A stretch of 64,000 nt of DNA, from assembly GCA_013350335.1 (NCBI GenBank), contig CM023540.1:22485175-22549174 (forward strand), given 5' to 3'. Origin of the DNA: Chimonanthus salicifolius (taxonomy: Eukaryota > Streptophyta > Magnoliopsida > Laurales > Calycanthaceae). Positions 1 through 10,781 of this stretch are shown here, piece after piece. The translations under genes and the position numbers were made by a program. The notes below the pieces were generated by a model. That model saw only the letters and a list, made by a program, of their open reading frames with translations. It was not told the origin of the DNA and did not search any database. Within the stretch, counting starts at the first letter, position 1. Every line of letters starts with the position of its first letter.

Positions 1-489
1 CTATTTTGTAGTAGCTTTTGTACCATTCAAATTAAAAATCTAATTAGTTTATTTTAATCAGTTTTTTTTAGGTTCATAAAAAAATATTTTAATAATTTCT
101 ATATTAATTTAAAATATTTAATAATACTATCTATTTTATAATAATTCAGTTAATATTTCGAGAGTGTCGGCGCAAAACAAAGTAGACCAGCAATGATAAG
201 AATTAACTATTTAAAAATAATTTATTTTTCTGATAATATAAACATTAATTCTATAATAAAATGAAATTAATCTCATAAAAATATAAAACCAACAATCAAA
301 CCAGAGAGGCGATGTCAGTCGTTAATCAATGGAGTAGGCCACTGTCTCCGCCTAGGGTTTTTAATTTTTAAGGGTTTCGAACCTCGCAGTGAATCCAATT
401 CTCGAATTCCACGGGCAACAGAAATTCGACAAACATGTGGTAGGCATCGGAATTGGAAGGCTGGGATTGCTCGATTTCCTCAATAGACG
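1..489 (+). promoter_or_regulatory. Upstream region and 5' leader of the HSF gene
   Basis: The first 300 bases are very AT-rich and show no gene. From about 345 the composition changes, and two AGGGTTT motifs (in the stretches after 352 and 371) resemble telo-box/site II-type leader motifs common in plant genes. The true transcription start cannot be placed from sequence alone. No clear heat shock element array (nGAAnnTTCn repeats) was seen. Confidence 0.4.
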
Positions 490-2924
490 ATGAGCAGCGA
501 TCGGTCGGATGCGAGCGGGAACCCGCCCCGGCCCTTTCTGAACAAGTGCTACGATATGGTCGACGATCGGACCACCGATTCGACGGTGTCGTGGACCGCA
601 GAAGGGGAAACTTTCGTCGTGTGGGACACGCCCAAGTTTTCACGCGATTTACTCCCAAAATATTTCAAGCACAGCAATTTCTCCAGCTTTGTGCGTCAGC
701 TCAATACATATGTGAGACAATTCAATTGCTTGATTTCTCACATTCCTTGTTGTTTACTTCTTGATTTGTAGTTTAATTCGATCCCAACCCTCCAGATTGC
801 CAAGTCCATCCATCCATTCTCTCCCAGCTCCTGCTTTTTTTAAAAAAAATACAAGAAGACCGTAATTGGTGAAAATAATTGTTTGCTTGGTGGCGGTTTG
901 ATTTGACGGTTGAAATGGAAAATATGGTGGACAGTGCAATTTCAACTGGCAAATGTTGGCCAGGCCACAGTTGGGATGATTTAATAATTGTCTTTCATTT
1001 GCCAATTTCCACTTTTTATAACATTGATAAAAAATAATGTACTGATTTTTGTTTAAACAATAAAGTGACATATCAATGTTGTAATTAGGTTCCAAACGGA
1101 GAAAGGCATGATAGTTAAAAAAAAATTCATATTGGAAAACAAAGCTAAAAGTACTAGAGCAGGCCATGAAGGCTCCATGAAGTGCAGTGTGCTTTTGAGT
1201 GGAAGAGCTGCAGTAATTAGGATCTCCAGGTAATATTTTAGAGGGGGATTCCTTTGTGGTAACCCAATAGTTGAAAGGAGCACCCTTGGGTTCTGCCAGA
1301 TACAGGTAGATTATTGGAAGAAAATGGCTTGTGGTTCAGCATATGTTTAGATAAGCCAACGCTAAGGCCAATGAGTTGGGGTTTGGGTGGTGTTGTTTCC
1401 TTTTCATTGATTTTTTTTATTACCAAGTTGTCCAGGTCTCTTAGAGCATCCGACTTATCCTCGGGGCATGTGCAAGCCCTATGGGGAGTAGCCCTTTGGG
1501 GTGGAGTGGGAATCGAACTCAGGACTCCCATTTCCAGAAGAGGAGAGTTCCTGGCCATCACTCCAACCCCTTTAGGTTGTTTCCTTTTCATTGATAGTTT
1601 ATGTAGGTTACTATAAAATGATGAAAATAACTAATTTCAATATATTTATAAGTTTGTATTATTTTCTTCATAATTTATTATATTTTTATTATTTAAAAAA
1701 AATTATGCCGTCTTTTTGGATACGGAATACCGAAATGGCCAAAACACCAGAACATTCCACAATGAAGACAAAATCGGAAGGGTTCCAGAACCAATTTGAC
1801 AACTATGATTATTCTATATGGTTTTGGAGTTGTTTCTATTGGAACAGCCTACATGACTTTGCTTACTAAGAAGCTACCCTGGTGGAGGGAACCTATGAAG
1901 ATCTATATCATTAGCGATTATCTATCTATCAGGACATTTGGACAATGCAATACTTGCGGTGATTGTTTGCTTTTTGCAACTTGTTTATTTGGATCAGGGT
2001 TTTAGAAAGATGCATCCAGATCGTTGGGAGTTTGCAAACGAGAGTTTTCGTAGGGGTCAAAAGCATTTACTGAAGAGTATAGGTAGAAGGAAACATGCTC
2101 GAGGCCATACACAACAAAAACAATCTCAAGGGAAGAACGTTTCTGTTGGGGCATGTGTTGAGGTAGGAAAGTTTGGGCATGAGGAGGAAATTGAGAGGCT
2201 GAAGAGAGATAAAGGTATACTCATGCAAGAGCTGGTAAAACTCAGGCAGCATCAGCAAAGCACTGATCTTCAAGTGAAGGACTTGAGGCAACGTGTTCAA
2301 GGAATGGAGCAACATCAGCAACAAATGCTGTCATTTTTTGTGATGGCCATGCAGAGACCAGGGTTTCTTGCACAACTGTTTCAGCAGAATGACTGGCTTT
2401 TTGCTGAAGCAAGCAAGAAAAGACGCCTTCCTGCACTGGAACAGGGTACTGAGGATGAACAACATGCTCTGTCCAGTGGGCAAATTGTGATGTACGAGCT
2501 GCCTACAAATGAGAACTCAAAGCCTTCAATCATGCCAATATCAAATCATGATTTATCATTAGGACCCAATCCCCCAAATGGGGAAGACAATTTGGTTGAA
2601 AATGTTGATTTGACATCCACTGGATTTGGCATGCCATTGCCAATGGATACAGAGATACCTCCTTCAGAAGCTGATGATGCATTTATGTTCCTTGAAATAT
2701 CCAGTGAAGAACTGGAACAACTTCTTTTGGCAACCTCATTTTCAGAGAATGATGAAGGAAATAGACCAGATATGCCAGAGTTCATGGAAGATAGCACACA
2801 ATTCGATCAATTCGAATCAATGGAACAAAAGACCGAGTCTGAAACATCTCAAAATATGGATATACTAACTGAGCAGATGGGACTTCTAGTTTCTGCATTG
2901 AATAAAGAACATGAACCAGTCTAG
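490..2924 (+). CDS. HSFA1: Class A heat stress transcription factor, HSFA1-type (2 coding exons)
   Basis: CDS join 490-711 and 1998-2924, 382 residues. Exon 1 ends after RQLNTY (TAT then gtgaga) and exon 2 resumes at GFRKMHPD after an atcag acceptor, the conserved HSF intron position inside the DNA-binding domain. Visible order: winged-helix DNA-binding domain about residues 12-106; a linker with VEVGKFG; an HR-A/B coiled coil about 135-205 with the longer class A spacing ([30 protein letters not shown]); nuclear localisation motif KKRR at 214-217; GQIVMYE at 235, like the GQIVKYQ of HSFA1 proteins; and a C-terminal leucine-rich export-type motif, ILTEQMGLL, at 363-371. HSFA1 proteins trimerise, bind heat shock elements and start the heat response. 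At 382 residues it is shorter than the roughly 480-510 usual for HSFA1, and no typical aromatic AHA motif is obvious. Class A is secure; the A1 subgroup rests on the oligomerisation region. Confidence 0.92.
712..1997 (+). other. Intron 1 of the HSF gene
   Basis: A 1,286-bp GT..AG intron inside the DNA-binding domain coding region. It holds one recent SINE on the minus strand (1412-1575). The remainder is AT-rich unique sequence; the short ORFs here do not resemble any protein. Confidence 0.85.
1412..1575 (-). mobile_element. tRNA-derived SINE, family A, short form (164 bp), in the HSF intron
   Basis: Flanked by a perfect 20-bp direct repeat (1392-1411 and 1576-1595), the signature of LINE-mediated retroposition. 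On the minus strand the head reads GGGGTTGGAGTGATGGCC (A-box-like) and is followed by GAGTTCGATTCCCACTC, a good pol III B box. The 3' part carries GCACATGCCCCGAGGAT and GACCTGGACAACTTGGT before an A-rich tail. The same head and tail recur at 40461-40745 and, more degenerate, at 16420, 36795 and 50031. Confidence 0.85.
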
Positions 2925-4598
2925 AAGCAATCTTGTTTTCCACTGTATTTTATAGCGTAGCTTCCCAGCATATACACAAATCAGCTCATTTCATTGAATT
3001 GACCAAGCTTGGCTGGGATCTGTTCATTGATACTTTAGATCTGAGTCTCCTAGCACATGTAAGTTTATTTCTTCCTTGTATTATAGGGGCAAGGCTGCCT
3101 CTGTATTCTCATATAATGGTATCTTACAGCTATTCTTATATTTCACACGCGAGTAGTTGGTTAGTTTTACTTTAATGCTTATAGTAAAAATTTCTTTGGC
3201 TCATTGACAGATGTCACAGGTAATATTCTGCATCATTAACTAGGAGAGAGGAACATTCAGTGCTCCTTTTTATAAGTGCCTCAAAGGTAAGTTGTTTTCT
3301 AACACAAAACTGGTTTCCCCTGATAGTACAAAATTTTGGTAACTGACTTTATATTATCATATGTAAAGTGAATGTGATTTTTTTTTTTTTTTAACGGTAG
3401 GTGGGGGGTGGAATGTGTGATGGGTGGTGCACTTTCCCTTTGAAGTTATAACTACTGTGTATGGGGACATACTCTATAGTAATCTGCAAAGATAAAAATA
3501 GAGGATTGCTTTCAGAACTATGTAAATAAAAAGAACTAGTTGAGTTTTTTCTTTCTTTATTTCTGTTCCGTCTTGTTTGTTGAAAGATGAGAGAAAGGGT
3601 AAATGTCATGTTACATGTTGAAGATGTGTGGATTGGTTGACCAACTCATTATTGTTGTCATTTCAAATTGCATGGGCTTCACCATTCAGTACTTCTAGAA
3701 CAGAGACAATTCATGCATCCAAATTTTAGGTCACCTCTATAATTTTGTTAAAGAGGACTTGGCCTCCAGGATTACAAGGGGTGCCCATCTAAGAAACCTT
3801 GCTCAAGTCTCCTTGGCTTGAAGAAATGCTCTGACATATTGTTCAAGCCTTCCTCAAGGTTATCACTTTACTGCTTATGCATCTATTTCCAAGCGCGTTC
3901 TTGATTTCTGGGTAATTTGGCCATATGAACGTAATCTGCACGTCCAGTTTCAAATGTAATGCTCTTTTACAAGGACAAGATAGACAAATAGGATACCGAA
4001 TTTGGGGTTTGGTAACCAGCTTGTAATAGATTTTCTCATTTTATTCTATTTTTTAATTTGGGATTCATCATTTGTGGTCAGTAGTTTGCATTTTGGCCAC
4101 TCATGAATAATAATAATTTGGTTAAACAATCTACTCTGTGTACCACAGGATTTCCTCTGGAACATTAATACCTGAATTCAGGTGAGTACTTCGCCTATTT
4201 TTGGCTGAACCTAAATAATAGATTGCCTTACCATTTTACTGACAGGTCTTCAACATTGAAGGGCCCATTCTTGGATAGATTAGGCTATATTTCAATGTCT
4301 CACAGGGATGTGGTAGCTGGATTGCCTATATAAATGATGCAAGTATGTGTGTTTTCAGATCATGTAAATGTAGTAAACTTGGAATGTGCCAGACATTCTT
4401 AGTAGTGACATTTGTAGTTGTATAGATGATATTATAAGGAGTAAGATCATAATTAACCAACAAAAAGCTGTTTAGAATAAATCATATCATGCCTTTGTCC
4501 CTTTTATCTGAGTTGGCCAACTGCTTATATTAGATAATTAGAAAGGGGATAAACTATAGATGAATCCACAGATAGGCCCACTGGTGGGGACAATTTTT
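2925..4598 (+). other. 3' flank of the HSF gene, no further gene seen
   Basis: Probable 3' UTR followed by intergenic sequence. AATAAA at 3525-3530 is one possible poly(A) signal. I see no repeat family or coding exon here. Confidence 0.4.
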
Positions 4599-4600
4599 TA

Positions 4601-4790
4601 CTCCCTCCGTACCATTTTAGTTGTCTCATTTGAAATACTTGTATTTTTTAAGGAACTCTCTATATAAAGCTAGCACTCATATGATCTCATCCATTTTCAA
4701 TACATTTTATACTACTAAACTACAAATGAGACAATTATTTTGAGACAATTTCAAAATTCATATAGGACAACTAATTTGGTACAGAAGGAG
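4601..4790. mobile_element. Stowaway-type (Tc1/mariner) MITE, copy 1
   Basis: About 190 bp with the typical CTCCCTCCGT start and a matching AGAAGGAG end, between TA dinucleotides (4599-4600, 4791-4792). The subterminal parts are complementary: TTTTAGTTGTCTCATTTG near the left end against AATGAGAC..GGACAACTAA near the right. It shares its whole body with copies at 25706 and 27461. Stowaway elements are non-autonomous relatives of plant Mariner-like elements. Confidence 0.9.
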
Positions 4791-4792
4791 TA

Positions 4793-5592
4793 TTTTTTAA
4801 AGAGGGGGATACGATACAGATTAGATGATTAAAATGCTCTACAGTTTTGACATCTTTAGAAGTTGAAAGTAGGATGAAAAGTCATTTGAAAAGAGTGGCA
4901 GCCAGGTAGAGGCCAAAGGGCAGTGAAGGGAGTTTATGCAAGTTAATCCTATGCACGTATGCATCATGGTTCTATGTTTCTTTTGAGAAACATCATATCA
5001 GTTAATGTGCATTGGAATTCTGAAAATTTGGAAGCCCAACCCTGGCCTGGTTAATGATCAGCCTTAACTAGCCAGAACCCATTTCCAATCAGGTTAAAAG
5101 TTGATGCTCAGGCCCACCTTCTCTGGTCAGACTTTTTGGGCCAAAAGTCCCATCCTCAATGGAGCCTCATAATTTTATAGCTGTCTGCATTTTTTTCTCA
5201 GCGGACCTTTGGAGTGTCTTATCATCAGGGTTCTAAAAATTGATTCATATCTCTTTGAATTTTTTTATACTATTTAGATCATGCGATATTTGCAGGCCTA
5301 CATTGTCCATACATATACAAAGAGCATCAATTTTCAAGATAGATTGATTTTTGAGTAATGCCAACATGGGCTCATATTAGTTGATGTTCCCAACTCAGAT
5401 GCTTACATCATTTCCCTGAAAAGCTAGAGCCAATATGGATAAACTCATGGCATCACCAGATGCAGAAAGCAGAATCAGAAAAACCAATAAGAAAGTGTCT
5501 TCAGGGAACCCGCAGTTCTCCTCTCTGCACTCAGAGAGGAACAATGGGTCCTCAATTTGGGATCAGCAGATTTTCCCTATTAGAGAAGTGGA
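4793..5592. other. Intergenic sequence between convergent HSF and VIT genes
   Basis: Contains the 3' end region of the iron transporter gene on the minus strand. The open frame read on the plus strand at 5435-5788 overlaps the VIT last exon and is its antisense shadow. Nothing else recognised. Confidence 0.4.
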
Positions 5593-8500
5593 TCATGTCT
5601 GGACAGCCTTAGCCATGCCGAAAGCAGCAGCTGAAGCAATGGCCCCCACAAATGCCGTCTGCAAGGCACTCCTCACTGGTCTGCTACCTGTAAGATGGCC
5701 CTTCCCATACCCAAACAGCAGCAAGGCCACAAGCGTGACGACCACCGACATCAACATGGCTTTTCTAGCAATTGGGATGAACATGTAGGGCACAAGGGGC
5801 ACCAGACCACCAACAGTGTAGGCAAGGGCAATTGTCAATGCACTCTCCAGTGCTCTTCTTGGCTGGGGCTTCTCCAGCCCCAGTTCAAACCTGCATTTTA
5901 TCATCATCATCATCATTCAATCATCCACATATAATTCAAGCAAACATGCTTGGATTTGATCATTATTGGTTTGGTGATCGATTCAGTGCCCAAACACCTG
6001 CAGGAGTGTCCTATCCATAGGGGTTGAGAGTACAAAATACTTGCAGAAGGGAGAGGCTGGTAACGTAGTTAGTACCCAGGAGCATTGTTAGACACCACGA
6101 GAACTAAAAAAAATGAGCTAGGTAATATGCCTTTGATGTTGATGATTATGATGATATCTGTAATTTTAATCAATGTTTAAATTTTAAAACTGGGTGTATA
6201 TGAACGGCTGGGCACCGTATAAATCCATCCATATATGGTGGGTCTTACCAATTTTGCCCTGGAAACATCTACAAGAACTCCGCTAGAAGAACCCCATTTA
6301 CATGCTAGGACCTGTCAAATGGAGAATAATAAGTGTAGCTTCTCCATGGGCTGGGCCATCCCCATAAAGATCCCCTAATGCAGTACGTAGACATTTCATG
6401 GTGCCTCCAATCAAGCACTTCCATGTGTACCATAAATTCAAGGGTGAATTGGTCATTATAAAAAAAACGTGTTGTACCATTATATAAAGAATTGATCATT
6501 ATCATGTGGCATGAAAGACTATCCACCCAACGGGTCATATCAAAGATGTGCAGCTGGTTGAAAGTACTAACTTGATATATATTTGATCTAAGATAGGATG
6601 TTTATGATTTCTGATTGATAAGGTTTTCGAACCATCAACCATGCGATCTATGAAGTGGGCCCTTTATTGGAGATGCCATGGTTGATGGTAAAACCTAATC
6701 ATCGTTGTTTTCTGCCATAGATTGATGGCCAGTTTTGCCAGTGATTTCCGGATTTCCGGCTTTGCAGCCATTGATGGTACTAACTGATGTCTGTATCAAA
6801 CACAACTAGGTTGCGGGTACCAAATCATTCCTCAGAAATAAAATACGAAAATAGAAAGTTAGAGAGACATACTTCATCATGAATTCGAGCCATGCTTGTG
6901 GTTTTTTGCAAAGGGCATTCACAACTGGACCATATTCATGTGCTTCCAGGCCATATTGAGACAGTATCTCTGCAATCTCAGCTGCCTCTGTTGTGGAACA
7001 GCAAATATATTACTGGCACTGCTACTGCAGTTAATGAAAAGTAAAAGTATACAGAGAATAACTATCTTCTCCATCCAATGGAATGGAGTCTGGCCATGAT
7101 TCTGAATCTCAAAACTTTGACTCAATACTCGACTGGGTTGATTTGATCTGTTGAGTTTCCACTTAAATCGCCTTTGTTGGGTAGAATCATTTTCATATTC
7201 TAATCAAATATTCACAGCCATGCGCAATCGACAACATTGTTTCAACACACAGTAGATTGTTCTTAGTTTTCAACTGTCAACCTAGCAAAGGTGGGAAATA
7301 AAACTTGACATGTAGATCAGCAAGCATCACCACCGTCACCAAAGCCGCTCATCCCATCTATTTGGAGTCAGTTGGTTTTCTAAACTGTATCAATAATAGA
7401 TTTGAATATACATATAACTCATGTATCCTTTCTGCAAATTAACGTGTTTGATCCTTGTTCCTTCTCAGTGGAAAAAATGATGCCTTACCAGTGAGTGTTG
7501 TAAAACCCAACTCAGACCAGACTGCCTGATTAGCCCGATTCAACTGGAACTGGGCACTGGGGTGGTCCAATACACAGGAAAACATCATATTGAAGGGAAC
7601 CATACAGGTCTGGTCTATAGCTGTTCAACTAGAAAAAGCCAGAAGCATGAGCCATCCAGGTCTTTCGTGTTTGAAATTATCATATATATATATATATATA
7701 TATGACCAAGTTTTTATAACGCTTATTATGGAGTAGTTCTTCTACATTATACGTTGTGGATGTTGCAATTAATAAATAAAATATCACCTCTAAGAGATTG
7801 GTAGCTAACTAATATTAATGCAATTGAGGTCCATTTACAATACATTTATCAAGATAATATATGTATCGACCGATATGTATTGATTTTAAAACCTGTATAT
7901 ATCAGCCGATACAATACGCATCGACCGATATTCAGTCAATATCAGACGACATCCAATATATATCGGTTGATATATTGCCGATATCGTTCGATATCGATGG
8001 TTTTAAATTAAAAAAAAAAAAAAATATCACGGCATCTAAAGTCTCCTTTTTTGAAAAGGTGGACCCCTTTTTATACTTTTAGGAGGGGAGTTTATTGGTG
8101 GATTTTCCCGATTTCATCAAAAGTTTGTTGTATTTCTTTATAAAGATTAATTTGTTGTTCATACGACTTAATGAATATTATCGTCATCACCATCACAGTT
8201 TGTTGTATTTCTTTACAAAGATTAATTTGTTGTTCATACGACTTAATGAATATTATCGTCATCACCATCACTACCGATAATTCCATCTATTGAAGTCAAC
8301 TTTATTTGTTCTTCTCGATTTAAATCCTATCTGATGAACTCTCATAAATAATTTTGGATAATTTATAGAGGGGCAAGTTTGGCAACTGTTTTTATGCATA
8401 AGTCCCAAGTGTTTTTACAGGTCATGTCAAATCGTAGACCTCCTCAGATGATCATAAAAATTGTATTAAAGGATATATTATCATTCTATAAAAAAAGAAA

Positions 8501-10578
8501 TCCATTGAATTATATTAGTTCATAAATTTTTAAAATTCAAAATTAATCTACTGGACATATTTTGACTCATGATGATTAATCTATCAGATGAAGATGCATT
8601 AAATAGAAATTATAAAATGTTGTATCTAAATTCTAAAAAGAAAAAATAATTTTAATGAACTAAATTCAGAATAAAGTGAGTCCCATATGAGACTCTTGTG
8701 CCCAGGTGCCAAGAATACCGGGGCCGTTTATAACCCTTCATATATATATATATATATATATAAAAGGTTATGCTCAGAAGGCGAGTGTTTACAATTGAGA
8801 CAAAAGCCAGTGAAGTGTTTGCAAATTATCTAATAATTTTCTTGTAACATTCCTAAAAAACAAATTACAATTCTTGTAATATATATTACTATAAGCATAA
8901 TCAGTGTCATAAATTGTATTTTTATGGTTTCAGGCTTTCAGCATGTGATCACGAACCATCAACTCAGTCTCTGTCATCACACCATCAACCTAACTTCTAA
9001 TCATATTATTATTATCAGAACTATAGTCAATTTTATCTATTTTAACAGTAAATGGTGTAACTTTCATCCTTGTTTTATTACTATTTTTAATCAACCACAA
9101 TATCAGTAAATGATAAATTATTAGAATTTTCATATTTCAAAATATACAACCACGTCATTGTACGGTATATGTACAATAGAAATTATCTTACAATTAGTAA
9201 TGGCATTAGTTAGGGATTTCGGATCGGATTTTAGTTAATAATTATAGAACCCAACCTGAATTATTGACCTGAAATTCGTCCGAATTCTAACCCAACTCAA
9301 CTTGCATTCTGAGTCCATTTTAGTCTAATTTTAGTTAGATCAAGTTCATTTGTAAATTTCCCAACCCGACCCGAATTTAATGCAGGTGTTTATCTTCTCA
9401 ACCCGACTCCAATTTAATGCGGATTTTTATCTTCTCAACCCGACCCATTGTCTCGACTCATATGGCCCGCCCAGTATAATTTCTCAGGTCGGGTCCGCAA
9501 GTTTCACCACTAGCATCAGTAGTGACTAGTGAGAAGTAAGACACTTTCACATTTGAATAACCTAAAAAGGAGGGGGTTTAGTGACCCCTGTCTCATGAAG
9601 TAGAGTATTCAGTTCGATCCAATCCGCTATTTTCCATAGACATAATTGAATTGTGTCGACTAGGAGATTTATTTTGATATAGGTGAGGATACCCATATTA
9701 TAAAAACATAATAATAATAATAATAATAGAGTGAGTAGCATAGGCGAAGGAAGAAGGGACCTGTTTCAGGAACATTCCTAATTTCCTCCTCCTCTCTTCT
9801 CATTTCGCGTACGTAATGATCTGCTTCGCTCTTTGCCGCCAGGTATCTGCATTATCACATCAAATGCAGAGTTCATCCCTTGGAGCCTTGGAGGATTCAA
9901 ATGATTTTTTTTTTTTTAGTTTTTATTTTGCTTAAAATAAAAATTATGAGTTTCGGTTGAAATAAAAATACATCGGTATGTAAAATTTCACGTCGTGAGA
10001 TTTCTCTTTAAATTTAATAAATATAAAATACGAATTTATTAAAGAAAATAACAGAATTACAGAGATATCTATTTTTAAAATAGTAAAAACAACTTCATTA
10101 TATTATATAAAGATAAATTTACTTCAATTTTTTGAAATAAAAGTAAATAAAACTTAAAATGAAAAAAATGAATTGAGGAGATAGGATGAGACTGTATACA
10201 TTAATTTCTTCCCTTAGCGTTTACATCACATCCAGATTCATTCTAAGAGCAATCAAAGTCGTGTTTAGACTTTTTCTTGATAACAGTAACATCAAGCCAA
10301 CGAATTTCCTAACATAAATGGATAAGAATAGAATGGTGAGGAATGTAATACCCGCCGAGACCCATTGAAATGGCGCCGGCGGCGACTTCGGCGAGGCCTG
10401 CGGTGAGGACGATGGAGGAAGAGGCGTTGGCACCGGAGAGGCCGGCGGCAAGCGCGAAGGGGACTGTCAGGCCGTCGGATACGCCAATGATAACATCCCT
10501 GACCATCTCCCCCGCCGTGAAATGCTTCTCCTTATGTTGCAACAGCGGTTTCATCCCCGTTTCTCCTCCTTCCTCCAT
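5593..10578 (-). CDS. VIT1: Vacuolar iron transporter, VIT1-like (4 exons)
   Basis: CDS on the minus strand: exons 10578-10352, 9846-9761, 6987-6873, 5890-5593; 241 residues, close to the roughly 250 of plant VIT1. All junctions are GT..AG and phases agree. VIT proteins move cytosolic Fe2+/Mn2+ into the vacuole in exchange for protons. Exon 1 holds TM1-TM2 (GVSDGLTVPFALAAGLSGA); exons 2-3 hold the cytosolic metal-binding domain; exon 4 holds TM3-TM5. Asp35, Met72, Glu94, Glu97, Glu105, Glu108, Met141, Met142 and Glu145 match the metal ligands I recall from the Eucalyptus VIT1 structure with one constant offset of eight, so the protein looks functional. Met1 is the only in-frame start before KHFTAGEMVRD. 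Intron 2 (2.8 kb) holds MITE relics. Confidence 0.95.
7681..7703. repeat. (TA)n microsatellite in VIT intron 2
   Basis: About 23 bases of alternating TA. A second TA run of similar length lies at 8739-8762 in the same intron. Confidence 0.9.
7858..8015. mobile_element. TATCGGCCGATA-rich repeat fragment in VIT intron 2
   Basis: Dense copies of (G)TATCG(A/G)CCGATA-like words in both orientations, ending in an A-run. The composition is that of the hAT-type MITEs at 28002, 28475, 32737 and 38747, but neither the CAGGGGT terminus nor a target duplication can be found, so I treat it as a truncated or decayed copy. Confidence 0.5.
8122..8271. repeat. Tandem duplication, 2 x 75 bp
   Basis: Units 8122-8196 and 8197-8271 are identical except one base (tttataaag versus tttacaaag). 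Each contains ATTATCGTCATCACCATCAC. It lies within intron 2 of the iron transporter. The near-identity indicates a recent local duplication. Confidence 0.92.
8739..8762. repeat. (TA)n microsatellite
   Basis: About 24 bases of alternating TA in VIT intron 2. Confidence 0.9.
9211..9512. mobile_element. hAT-type MITE, TAGGG / CCGACCCGA family, copy in VIT intron 2
   Basis: Starts TAGGGATTTCGGATCGG and ends GCAAGTTTCACCACTA, which in reverse complement reads TAGTGGTGAAACTTGC. It is flanked by an 8-bp duplication with one mismatch: GCATTAGT (9203-9210) and GCATCAGT (9513-9520). The body repeats CAACCCGACCCGA-like words. Eight-base duplications with TAGGG-type ends are typical of hAT elements. The 302-bp length is close to the copies at 17098, 23493 and 60958. 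Confidence 0.75.
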
Positions 10579-10775
10579 TTCTCTCCTATCTAAAACCTTC
10601 CAGAATCTTCTTCTTCAGCTGGTTCTCCGTCTCTGCAAGTGGCAAATGGAGAAGAAGGTACGCGTTGATCTCCTCTGTAAATGGGCTATAAAAACTTTAC
10701 TCATTAGAGGGAGTGTAAGGTACACTTCCAGAGCACGGCGATCCTTAGGAGTTGGGCCCTCACGCTTGCACCGTA

Positions 10776-10781
10776 CACGTG
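10776..10781. promoter_or_regulatory. G-box upstream of the VIT gene
   Basis: A palindromic CACGTG within TACACGTGTA, about 200 bp upstream of the VIT start codon. G-boxes are bound by bHLH factors, including the iron-homeostasis bHLHs of plants, so a role in iron regulation is possible but only inferred. Confidence 0.4.

Noticed and set aside
1938..1997. ATG upstream of HSF exon 2 as a separate start
   Set aside because: It would remove most of the DNA-binding domain; the sequence before GFRK is intron with a good acceptor.
5435..5934. Plus-strand ORFs over the VIT last exon
   Set aside because: They are antisense to well-supported VIT coding sequence, including all of TM3-TM5.
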